Below, piece by piece: positions 1 through 9,826 of a stretch of DNA of 64,000 nt. Below the pieces are notes generated by a model that made no database searches, was not told the origin of the DNA, and saw only the letters and a list, made by a program, of their open reading frames with translations. This stretch comes from Osmia lignaria lignaria (Eukaryota; Arthropoda; Insecta; Hymenoptera; Megachilidae). How positions within the stretch are numbered: the stretch's first letter is position 1; each line of letters starts with the position of its first letter. The stretch is from positions 3,536,501 through 3,600,500 of the forward strand of contig NC_135044.1 in the NCBI RefSeq assembly GCF_051020975.1, in the 5' to 3' direction. Made by a program: the position numbers and the translations under genes.

Positions 1-2631
1 CTCGTTTGATCGTCCACCTTCTCCCTGGCGACGGATTTATAATCCTCCCGAGGGGGTCACACGCTTCCGCTCAAGAGCAATCGTACGCGTAACAGCACCA
101 CGACTATAAGACAATTCGATAAATAATGAGCCAGCGACATGTTTATGCTCTCGCGTGCATAAGCTCAATGAATCGCGGTCACGAAGCACGGACCTTCCGC
201 GCCAAAGGGAATTATGCGACGATTCATTACTGGCCCTTCCAGCCTCGATCCTTGCGAGATAAAAAAAAAAAAAAGGAGTCGCGTTAACTTTCGACCTGTG
301 TGTTTTCAAAAACAAACGCGGTGGTCGTTGCGTGATCGTTTAATATTTCATGTAGAGTTTCAATTTCGTGCACCCTTTAGATGAAGACACGTTTATAAAT
401 ATATTTCAACAGAAAATAAGGAAAAGAAATTTGACATTTTGTACAAGAGTATTCTTAAGTTGGTCAACGTTTTTGTTCCTACGATAACTGATTACATCTT
501 CCTCGGCATTGTTTGAAATACAGAAGAAAACATTGCAAATTTCCGGCCAGCACGGTTAACCCTTAATTCACGTCCTTAAGTTCGCTATCTGAACGAGCGG
601 AAACTTTGGTCAGAAATTCCAGCCTAAGCTGATAATTTATCCCAGCCACCCACGCACTTGTCTTATTCGCGTGCCACTGTGCAGAAACGTGTTCGCCAGC
701 GATCTAATTGTGAGTTAAAACCAGAGAGAATAATAGCACTGTGTAAAAGTCGTTAGAAAAAATAATCGATGCTCTAATTAAGATAATCCTCCTTCCAGTG
801 ATTATAATTAAAACTTTACTTCAGAATTTCTGTTCTAACTAACTAAATAAATTGCATCCTTTCCGTTATAGATAAAAATAATTACACGAAAGTTAATCTT
901 TGAAAAATATCTTGAAAACCTTGGCGTTAAGAAACACCTGTTCCTCCGAAGAACTTGAAATTTCTTTTGCCATTCCCTTTTTTTTTTGCCCGTATAATTA
1001 ATGGGACAAAATACAGAGGAAAAGGTTGAAGAAGTATTCGCAGAAGAAGGAGACGGTCGAAAGATGGTACTAAAGAAAGAAGTAAAAGGATAAGTAGAGG
1101 GAACGTGGAATACGAGCGATAAATCGGGGATTACCGATCACCTTTCGAGGTGTCGCGTGGGCGACGGAATAAATTCTGTCCTTAATCGGTCCGTTGCCAT
1201 TGCCGGAATTAATAATTTTGTTCGTTTATGCTGCAAGATCGTGGCGAAGGAGGGATTGTGAATGAACGAGGACATCTTGATGGAAAAATGTCTGTGAACG
1301 TAAAACAAGTTACGACCTGCCTCGGGCCATTGATTCGAAAAGAGCTTCTATGGAATTAGAATAAAATGATCTTTCAGGATTTATCTCTAAACGATCGTGT
1401 TGCGTGTAGAAGTTGATGGCGGCTCTTGGATTTTCCATTTAGTACCAGATTTATTTATCGTATTTCGCACAAACGGCGAACCCCCTTTAAGGCAGCTAAT
1501 GATTCTCTTCGAATAACGTTTCACGATTGTGGAAGATTCTATAAAATCACGGTAAAATTATCTTTCAGAACTTACTTCTAAAAGCAATGTAGTCAACGAT
1601 GAATCTCCAATTAACCGAAACATTGTGCTTACAATTTTTACCTGAGTAAACTACAAAACGTTAGCGAATGTTTTTGTTCACAATCTAACTCGTTTCAACA
1701 TCTCATCCTCCACCGTCTATGAATTCCACTCGGCGGATTACAAAATCTCGATTAATAATCGAACGCGTGTGAATTCTTCGTTGCCGGTCATAAATCTCGC
1801 CGCCAATCATCCCCGTTCTTCTTACTACGATCCGAGCGACGTTTCTTCGTCATCGGGGTGATTCAACGACGTTCCGACAATGATGCTTCGTTGCCGGGGT
1901 TATTCTTTCGCCGCGTTTCCGTCGTTCGACAACGATCGATGATCGATAAGCCGGCGCTGTTACGCGATGCCTCTCGATATTAATCTCAACGAAAACGTAC
2001 GGTTAATCATTGGCATTGTCGATCGTTCGAGAGGTTCGGGATCGAAGGCTGTGGGGAAGGATCGGTTCGCTCGATCACCCTATTGTCGTCTAAGAAAATT
2101 GCAAATTCTTCATAACGCATGGTATAAAAGAATTCAATATCGTTTAACAATATAAACGATTGTAAATTGAATATTTGACAATAGACAATTAACCGAACCA
2201 TTGTTTGCTCCAACGAAGGATCAGACATTTGGTGATAGAAATATCAATGAAACGTTTATATAGTCATTTTCTTTGAAGTTTAAGCTTCAAATTGATGTAT
2301 CATAAGCGGTATTTTCTAATACTTTTATGTCATGAAACTGTATTAGATTTTATATCTTTCGAAATCGGTCGCTACTCGTTATAACTGAACATCAGTCATT
2401 TTGTGTTAAGACTAATAACGAAAGATTTATATGGTCATTTTCCTTAAGCCTTAAGCTTCAAATTGATGTATAATAATTTCTATTTTGCGATACTTTTATC
2501 TCATGAAATTGTGTCAGAGTTGCTAAGTATGTTTCGAAATCATCGATTGATATGTAAGATACGACGAATTAAGAAAACTCGTTAACTGGCATGGAAAATC
2601 TGATTAACGTATTTTGAACGATCTGTTACAG
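1..2631 (+). other. Sox21b intron, 3' part
   Basis: This stretch lies upstream of the first supported Sox21b exon and ends in a good acceptor, TGTTACAG, at 2624-2631. No HMG-box coding sequence is visible here, so the DNA-binding exon(s) lie to the left of the window. The region is moderately AT-rich and has scattered ACAATG-type words, including CCATTGT at 2198-2204. Apart from a tandem repeat at 2220-2561 I see nothing coding in it; the short frames present are unrecognisable. Confidence 0.7.
2220..2561 (+). repeat. Tandem duplication, about 171-bp unit, of a dispersed repeat
   Basis: Two diverged copies lie head to tail (2220-2390 and 2391-2561). Shared landmarks include TTAAGCTTCAAATTGATGTAT (starting near 2281 and 2452), ATACTTTTAT, TCATGAAA and TTTCGAAATC, all offset by 171 bases. 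A third copy is found inverted at 47636-47763, so this is a dispersed element and not only a local slippage product. I do not recognise the family, and no protein is encoded. It sits in an intron of Sox21b. Confidence 0.8.
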
Positions 2632-2789
2632 GAATGGCTGGCGGAATGGGACAAGCGGGAATGGGCTCGTATTATGGTCCCGCGGCTGCTTATGGTTCGC
2701 TTTCCGCGGCCAGTATGGCTGCAGCAGCGGCTGCGGCTGCACAGCAATCCGCAGCGGCGATGTCCGCAGGCCTTGCTGCACCTGCTCAG
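2632..2789 (+). CDS. Sox21b: Sox21b, internal coding exon (Ala-rich C-terminal region)
   Basis: This is an internal exon of a SoxB2 transcription factor, a nuclear HMG-box protein that binds ACAAT cores. It is bounded by acceptor TTACAG|GA and donor CAG|GTGAGT. The first two bases complete a codon split with the previous exon (probably Gly); the next 52 codons read through and end in phase 0. The peptide begins MAGGMGQAGMGSYYGPAAAY and continues into an eight-Ala run and a Gln/Ala-rich stretch, as is common in SoxB C-terminal domains. The HMG box itself lies left of the window. Assignment to Sox21b rests on the C-terminal style, on remembered insect Sox21b sequences whose region after the HMG box leads into an ALRAG-type junction, and on the neighbouring SoxB2 gene. 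A different SoxB2 paralogue remains possible. Confidence 0.75.
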
Positions 2790-5575
2790 GTGAGTCCATG
2801 TTTCATGTAAACACCTTCAAACTTATCAGCCGGAAGTGTCATATAATTAAAAATGAATTATATATCCAGCCAAAAATGCGCTTCCATTTCTTAAGCGCAT
2901 CCTTGCACCTGTGACAAAATGGTTCGACTAAACTTTAATTGAAAAATTCTAGTATAAATTATTTACTATATAGCATTCTTAGAGTTGTTTTATGAATAGT
3001 CGTTAGCGATTCGTTAAGGTGAAATCGACACGCTATAATTTCCGTGCCACTTCCGTGAGAAACGATAGATAGAATTCTCTTCTCTTTACAACGACACGGA
3101 ACGATACACTGACGGGATAACTGTTTTGAGAGATTGCAACAAAGCGGATACGGTTGCGTGGAATTTTAACTAAGCATTGTTAAGCGGAAGGCACGCGTCA
3201 GCTCGCGTTTCGACCGAATTCAACGCACGTTGTGTTGGTATTCTTTCGCGAATCCAGCCGGGTCTGTTTAGAAACGTAAGTAAATAAATGACGAAAGGGT
3301 TAGGTAGCTTTCTAAATTCGATGGATATCTCGTAATCATCCCTGGCGGAGGAACGAAATGAAAGTTTCTCGATCGTATCCGTGCACCCCAATAAAACGGT
3401 CACGAGTAGAATGGTCCACGGGGTCCTGGCTGAAAAGGAGGAAACGTCGCAGAAATAGGGAGACAGATCGCTGATGAGAGAAACGACGGGAACGAGATGA
3501 AAGAAAGAAAGAAGAGTAGGAGGAGGAGGATGAGGTTGGGAATGGAGGTGGAGGACGAGCGTAGGTACGTTTCATTCGTTGTCGCAACAAAGGGGCCCCC
3601 GGGTAGCTTCGCAAACAGAAACCGGAGACCGTGGTCTGTGTATGAATTTCCGCAGCTGGCTACGGGAGACAAACAGATAGCTAGTTATTTCTGCATTCAA
3701 CGGCTGAATGGCCGACGCGTCTGGAACGACGCAGCGACGCGATACAGCCGACTATTATTGGCGGACCGGCGAGCACGAGCGAAGAATTCCAACGCGTAGC
3801 GTTATCGTCCCTTGGACGAAACGGCACCGTCATCACCGTCATCACCGTCCCGAGGACTGCGTTGACCATTTCACTAGAATGTCGCCGAACTCTTCCTTCG
3901 AGCGAAACCAATTTTTTATATCTAATTAACAAATCACTATACATACTACCTTTCATTTATTTTTTTCTTTGCTGCCATCAAAATTCCATGGTTCGAGGAA
4001 CGTTGAAAGAAAGAAAAAGAAATACCATCGGGTTCTTCTTCGTCCAAGCACGACTTAATTATCCTGCACCGGCACGGTGTCACCGTTCGAGCGTACAATA
4101 ACGTCGTACCGTTTCTCTTCTGTTTTTTCATTCACAAAAGCAACCATTCTTCGCGTTCTGCCATGTGTCGTCGACGATGAAAAGAGATGAACGGAACGGA
4201 GCACGAAGTGACAGAGAGCCGAGAAGGTATAGAGAAAGGTACAGAGTGAAATGTCTTTTGCTAGGAACGCACTTTATTTTCCAAATGGCTCCTCTCTGTT
4301 CCCGGGACCAGAAAGGTTCAGCGAGAAAGTCAACCGAGGGCATTGTCGAGACGGCTCGTCGATATTTCTCCTCGACCATGGAGATTCCAGGATGAAGTCG
4401 ATTTTGTTCCACGCGAATTTATGCGCATTCTGTCCTCGAAACTCTAGTTCCAACCAACTTTCCCCGGTAATCTCGACGCGAGCTACAATGGCACACAGAA
4501 GTGCTCGTCGGTTTGATATACTGATAGGGATTAAGGGGAAGGATCAGAAAAATATTATTTTATACAAAAAACATGTGGTCTATTTTCTTAAATTCAATCT
4601 AAATCAAGCCGTGGTAACTCAATGGCGTTCACGATGCAATAAACAGCCACGGTTCTTAGTCTACCACAAAGGGTAGTTGGAACTCGAGGAACGCTTAATT
4701 TCCGGATCCATCCGAGGGACGAGAAGTCGTGCGCAACGGCGAGGCCGATTCGCGAGACACGCTGGCGGATTTTGAGACGAGAGGAACCGAGCGGTAATCA
4801 ATTGGACGTAGCCAAGAAGAGAAGACGAGCGAGGCGGCTAAGACTGCGTGTAAATCATCCGGACAAAGCCGCTTAACGATCCGACAAAGGGTCCCGCGCG
4901 CGATCCTCGTCCACGAATTATAGAATCGGGAATACGCACCCTCCTCTTCGCCCTTTCTCATCCTTTTTTTTTCCTTCTTTCCTGAAACGTCCGTGGTAGT
5001 TTCACGCGGCGTATCGTCCGGCTGCGTTTCAGTCGACCGAATATTACGAAATTTATAGCCATTGGCAGCTTTGTCCTCCGGATAGAACAAATCTTCGAGC
5101 CTTGGGTCCCCGTCGCGGATCCGCCGATTTCGCGATTCCTCCTCGCAACCGAGACGAATCGGTCTCGCACAGATTTATTAGAAACGGTTGGTGAAGAAAT
5201 AGGAATAATAGGAATTTCTAGAATCAAACAGGAATTCACAGGAGCGAATATTTTTTCTTAAATGAACACTACATTTTTTGTTTCAAGAAATAATTTATTC
5301 AATAGAAATTAACATCACAATGTATAATAGCAATAATTTTTAACACCAATAAGAATTCTTTATTTCAACATTGTTCTCATTATGTGTAATCGATGCACAC
5401 AGTTGCAAAGGGCAGCTGTTCTGCATGTTGCGTTCAACCGCAGGCGAATTATATTTGAGTCCTGCAAAATGCAACAAGGAGACAACTCGCAGAACTTTCT
5501 CTAAGAGATAATTAATTTTCGAACCTTACAGACAACGTACACGGTCTCAAAGCATCTTGTCATTAAATGTTGCAG
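2790..5575 (+). other. Sox21b last intron
   Basis: This 2.8-kb phase-0 intron has donor GTGAGT at 2790 and acceptor TTGCAG ending at 5575. If retained, translation would stop within seven codons, after residues VSPCFM. It holds an ACAATGG at 4485-4491, a 9-bp tandem (CACCGTCAT, about three units, 3825-3849) and a purine-rich patch around 3490-3555. An open frame at 4251-4676 has no recognisable domain and I do not treat it as a gene. An alternative acceptor at 5530 would bring in a stop codon and is unlikely. Confidence 0.75.
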
Positions 5576-6121
5576 GTGGTGAGTTCGATGGACGCGATGA
5601 AGTACTCGATGGAGGCAGACAAGTATCGTGCCGCGTACATGCCACCAAGTACATTAGCGATGAGCATGTACTCCGACCCGAAGTACCTGGACTCGAATCC
5701 AAAGTCATACTTGGATCGCAGCTATCTGGACTCGGCGAAGGCGTACTTCGAACAGTCCAAGTTGTACATGGATCAGAAACCAACGATAAGCGACTACAAC
5801 CGACCCAGCTACGAGCACAAGCTCTACGACGAATCCAGTCCTGGTAGCGTGGTGGGTGGTGGTGGACCGACGAGGTCGCCTGCCGCAGAGTCACCAGACA
5901 TGAACAAACAACACGAACGAACCGAGCAAGGTTCGTCCAGTGCTAGTTCGACCTCGACTTCGTCGGCTGCTAGTCCTGGGGCAAGTTTACCAGCCTATTA
6001 TCCTGGTCCAGTGCAAACGAGCGGTCTTTTAGGACCTCAGATGAGCCAGTACAGTGGATACCAAACTGCTCCTCCGCCTGGTAACGAATCCTTCAGGCGA
6101 CCGCTCACTGTCATCTTCTGA
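5576..6121 (+). CDS. Sox21b: Sox21b, terminal coding exon
   Basis: This last exon has 181 codons plus a TGA stop. It joins the exon at 2632-2789 in phase 0 and starts VVSSMDAMKYSMEADKYRAA. It contains MPPSTLAMSMYSDPKYLDS, then a repeated Tyr-rich pattern (KYLDS, SYLDR, SYLDS, AYFEQ, LYMDQ), a Gly/Pro linker, a Ser/Thr-rich tract (about residues 118-138 of the exon) and the terminus FRRPLTVIF. There is no HMG box here; this is the part outside the DNA-binding domain, which in SoxB2 factors usually carries repression function. The heptad-like Tyr/Asp repeats and the sharply defined C-terminus suggest conserved protein-interaction motifs (inference). It is followed by a long AT-rich 3' untranslated region. 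Confidence 0.85.
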   Translation: MVSSMDAMKYSMEADKYRAAYMPPSTLAMSMYSDPKYLDSNPKSYLDRSYLDSAKAYFEQSKLYMDQKPTISDYNRPSYEHKLYDESSPGSVVGGGGPTRSPAAESPDMNKQHERTEQGSSSASSTSTSSAASPGASLPAYYPGPVQTSGLLGPQMSQYSGYQTAPPPGNESFRRPLTVIF

Positions 6122-6859
6122 CCCGATAGAACGTAGCTCTGATCCATCTTTGAGCAACAGATGCCCTGAATTTAGTCCGAGAGTAGCGTGTTCTGAAGAC
6201 GTTTCACGGTGGGACGGATGTGGATGGTGTTGTTAAGACAGAGAGGTTCGCTGTGGTGGAATGTTTGAAAATGATTCGGAAAAGTTTTTGAGGTTTTGGA
6301 AAGTGGAAGAAAAGGTGACGCTGTTGTTGAAATTTTTACCAATGATTTTCCGCAAGATTACAAGGAGAATCACGAAAGATACGAAAAATTTGTTTAAATA
6401 AATTGAAAAAGGAGCTCCAAAAGTTTAAACAATACTCGTCAAGAACTACAATAAAGAAAATGAAAAACAATTTCTCTGAATAAATTACACAGAACACTAG
6501 AATCATGCAGTTACACAAAAATGAAAATGAAAACAGAGATATATTCAAAACAAATTCAGGAATCATCGAATCTTCCAGTGTTATCTGTCAGTATACAAAC
6601 CTCGAGCCATAGGACGAGAACCTCTCGATGTACACCAAATGAAAGAACCATGAAGAGACCAAACCGACCCGAAGGAACATGTCCACCTGCAAATCGAAGA
6701 CGTGGACAGGGCCAGCAATGCTGGTGCAGGTCGTTGAAAGCGACAACGAACGTCGATACTCTCCGCGTTCCAACTATCTCCAAGCGCGTCGAGTTAATCG
6801 ACGCGACGATTATTTATCAGACATAGTTTCCCGTCGCTTAAGACGGCATAACGAAGAAT

Positions 6860-6882
6860 TGTACATAGTCCCTGTGTAAATA
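6860..6882 (+). promoter_or_regulatory. Two Pumilio response elements in the Sox21b 3' UTR
   Basis: TGTACATA at 6860-6867 is followed by TGTAAATA at 6875-6882. Both fit UGUANAUA, the recognition sequence of PUF/Pumilio RNA-binding proteins, and both are on the coding strand about 740 bases after the stop codon. Spacing between starts is 15 bases. Function is inferred from the motif. Confidence 0.55.
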
Positions 6883-7648
6883 GTGTAGCAAGGATTATTA
6901 TCACCGTACGACGCCCGAAAACGGTTTTCCTTCGCCCTTGTTCCCGACCAGTTTCGCCCCTTCACCTAATCCAGGATCCACGAAACCGTGTTCAAGAGGA
7001 GCACGACGATTCCAGGGCGTACCTTCCTTCTTCCTTCACAGACATGCTGCCTCCGACCACAGAAAGCACAGTAAGTCCATACATTCCTTTCTATTTCCTT
7101 TCGCGTTTATGCTTGCAACGATGTGAATCAAAATTCCGAATCTCCTTGAGCAATAAACTAACACGTTTCGGAGTGTACTGTCTATACACGACACACCTGG
7201 TGCGTCCTGTACTACCTGCACACGACGCACCGGATGCGTCTTGGATTATAGTACCATATCTTAACAGTGTATCGTTTGTGCATTAACACACATGGTACAA
7301 AACTTTGAAAAACATTTATACGTAGATATTTACTCGTTATTTTCAACAAATTGAGAAGCAACAAGGATTAAATAAATTATTGTATACGGCACGAGTGTAA
7401 CTCGTGTTTCCTGTATTTGTATCGTGATTCGCACGAGTATGACTCGATGTTACAAATCAAAGGATTAATCAATGTTACATGTTGTTATTCTAATCTGTTG
7501 CAAGTGTGCTCGCGACTGACGATCACGATAAAAGCCTCAGTTGATCCTTTTTTGACTAATCAAAGTAGCAGGACGATGGTGTTCAACGGAACCAGGTAAA
7601 TAATAAGGAGAACGCGTTTTCCCGTGCGATCGTTCGATTCGTAATCGC

Positions 7649-7656
7649 TGTACATA
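7649..7656 (+). promoter_or_regulatory. Third Pumilio-type octamer
   Basis: TGTACATA, identical to the copy at 6860, is on the coding strand. It is functional only if the 3' UTR extends this far. Confidence 0.35.
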
Positions 7657-8070
7657 GATCCCTCCCGTTTCCGTTGAAAAAATATTTTGCCTCCTGTTTC
7701 GATGTTTTCCCGATTCTCGTACTTCTCAACGCGAACGATCGTTCGTCTCGATCTCGTCCCCTGTCCTTCGAGACGGCAACGCTCGTTTCCCCTCGATTAT
7801 AGCTAATGTTTCTCATCCCTCGTTCTCGATATTCAGCTATTTATTATCGACGTTTCTTTTTTCCTGTCGCGAGTTGATCATCGAAGGAGTTTCGAGATTA
7901 TCGAGAATCGCGTTAAAATATCCTTTCCCATTCGCTGTTGCATTTCTTATTTTCTTTTCTTCCTCGCTGTTTTCGTTTGTTCCCACAAAGAGAGTACATA
8001 GTACTCTCCTGGTTGGTTTTTCGTTGTTTTCGTTCGTTTTGTTGATCGATTTCTTGAAAATAAGAGTGAA

Positions 8071-8086
8071 AGAGAGAGAGAGAGAG
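8071..8086. repeat. (AG)8 microsatellite
   Basis: Perfect dinucleotide run within the probable Sox21b 3' UTR. It could also serve as a GAGA-type site in DNA, but this is not distinctive. Confidence 0.9.
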
Positions 8087-8325
8087 CTTTTAAGGACGTT
8101 TCGCGAGAGAACAGAGATTATATTATAAACGATAGGAGGTGTGAGCATAGCGAAGAAGAGGATCGCTCTCGTGAAACGTCCACGACCCGCTGTAAGACGT
8201 GTAACCTTTGTATTTGTATCGTTACGATAAATCTTAAATCTATACCCGATTATTCGAGTATTACGAAGTTTCAAGCGGCAGAAAAAAAGTAATCTATAAA
8301 TATTGTACTGTAAGTGAGAAAGCAA

Positions 8326-8331
8326 AATAAA
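8326..8331 (+). terminator. Likely distal polyadenylation signal of Sox21b
   Basis: A canonical AATAAA, after which the sequence changes to tandem repeats from 8543. Several earlier AATAAA hexamers exist, so which one is used is unknown. Confidence 0.4.
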
Positions 8332-8542
8332 CGTTAAGTATTATCCTTCGAAAAGTGATCGAACCACCGTGTAATCGCTCAGACGACTTCCCGACTTTTC
8401 TCGTTTCTTTACATTTCGGTTTGTTTCTTTGTTTCTGACAAATAAGAGGTCAGCAATCTTTTCTCATTTATCGAATGAAACAAGTGAACCAAATATACTT
8501 GATCTTTTAGACGAGATACCTACTCCTGTTTCCAAGGCATCC

Positions 8543-8721
8543 AAAATCTTATCATTACGTTAACAATTTTTGGACCCAAAATTTAAGAAGAAATCAAGCT
8601 ATTGGACCAAATCTTATCATTACGTTAACAATTTTTGGACCCAAAATTTAAGAAGAAATCAAGCTATTGGACAAAATCCTATCATTACCTTAAAAATTTT
8701 TGGACTTAAAAGTTGAAGAAG
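8543..8721 (+). repeat. 65-bp tandem repeat, about 2.7 copies
   Basis: Unit 1 (from 8546) and unit 2 (from 8611) are nearly identical. They include TCATTACGTTAACAATTTTT, then GGACCCAAAATTTAAGAAG and CAAGCTATTGGAC. A third, more diverged and partial unit starts at 8676. The period is exactly 65. The near-identity of the first two units indicates a recent duplication. Each unit carries a TTAACAATTT core. Confidence 0.92.
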
Positions 8722-9061
8722 ATTATATGGACATAAGATTGAAGATAATAACAAGCTGTTAGTCAAGCTATTTGTTACCACAATTTATACAGCAAAGTAA
8801 GAAAAAAAAGATTATCATACACGGTAGCAGTCGAAAGATAATGAGACGTCTGTCGCAAGAACAGTGATCAACCAGCTTATGCACGCCTCTCGTCACGACA
8901 AACCGACAATTTTCACCGTCGTTATCCACTCGGGTTGCCCGCCATTGTTTCTGATCTCTGAAGGGCCATTATGTTGTCGTTTACTCGCAGCGAAGGGACG
9001 ACACACGCTAGCTGCTTACCCACGGACCGGAGAAGAGCCGTTGGATGAGATGCTGGCTACC

Positions 9062-9826
9062 TTCTCATTAAATCCATTATAGCGAGTGAGCAACGATGAA
9101 GTCGAGACGAACGGGAGGCCGTCAGTTGAGTCTCTTCTGGGTTAGACAGATCGTTTAGGTGAAATCTAAATCATCCTGCGGGGATCCTGAGCGGACGTTC
9201 AACCGGGCTGCACCGTTCCTGCCAACCTCTCACGACTTCATTAGTACCTGCTGACTTTGGAATGCCCCGTGTAGAGAACCTACGCTTGACCGAGGTGTTA
9301 GGCGTTTGTTTTTTATGCCCTTCCTAATTTCTGGCTCACTGAACAAGCAAAGAGAGACACGCGATAAGCTTTCATAGTAATAGCTTTTGTTTACGATGGG
9401 TCGTTTCAACCATTCTTTGAGTTACCAAATTTAGGGCCATTATTTTGTTCAAGTATCATTTTACTGGAAATTAATTTGTTTTACTTGCTATTAATAATAG
9501 TGTATCTATATGAAATTTTTAACACTACGTGTCGTTATTGCGTGAAACAAGGCACATGGTCATTAAAGTCCATCGTCCAGAAATGAACAAACCAGAACGT
9601 CATCGTTCGAAGAACAGTGGTAGAATTATCTCCTTTTTCTGCTCGTCGATCGATGGTAATTGTCTAGAAATTCGGCTAGCAACTTGGAACGCGAACCGAC
9701 TCGTAATTTAATTACTAATTATACGTCCTGTCAGTCGGTGGATCGAAGCCGAACCGACAGGAGGTCGCGTCTCTTCATCATCGTTCAAAAGACGTTACAG
9801 ACGTTTTCTCATTAAATTCATTATAG
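9062..9826 (+). repeat. Pair of similar 21-bp blocks 744 bp apart
   Basis: A 21-base word at 9062-9082, TTCTCATTAAAT then CCATTATAG, recurs at 9806-9826 with one change and is followed in both places by a C-G-A-rich GAGCAA segment. About 130-170 bases further on, both places have a CTTCATTAG word (near 9232 and 9941). This looks like an old diverged duplication of a non-coding block. Confidence 0.5.

Larger units (their letters stand above)
6122..8350 (+). other. Probable Sox21b 3' untranslated region
   Basis: The sequence after the TGA is non-coding and carries several AATAAA signals (6397, 6450, 6479, 7371, 8326), which suggests alternative 3' ends, the longest near 8350. It contains three Pumilio-type octamers (6860, 6875, 7649). 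A pair of similar 20-bp segments (ACACGAC-CACC-G-TGCGTC, near 7188 and 7218) and two GCACGAGT-TGACTCG-like words (7389 and 7431) are local repeats. The extent is inferred from polyadenylation signals only. Confidence 0.45.

Noticed and set aside
4251..4676. 141-codon frame inside the last Sox21b intron
   Set aside because: No recognisable domain; intronic position and chance length make a gene unlikely.
5530..5575. Alternative acceptor TTACAG upstream of the terminal Sox21b exon
   Set aside because: Use of it would introduce a frame shift and an early stop, while the acceptor at 5575 gives a clean in-phase join.
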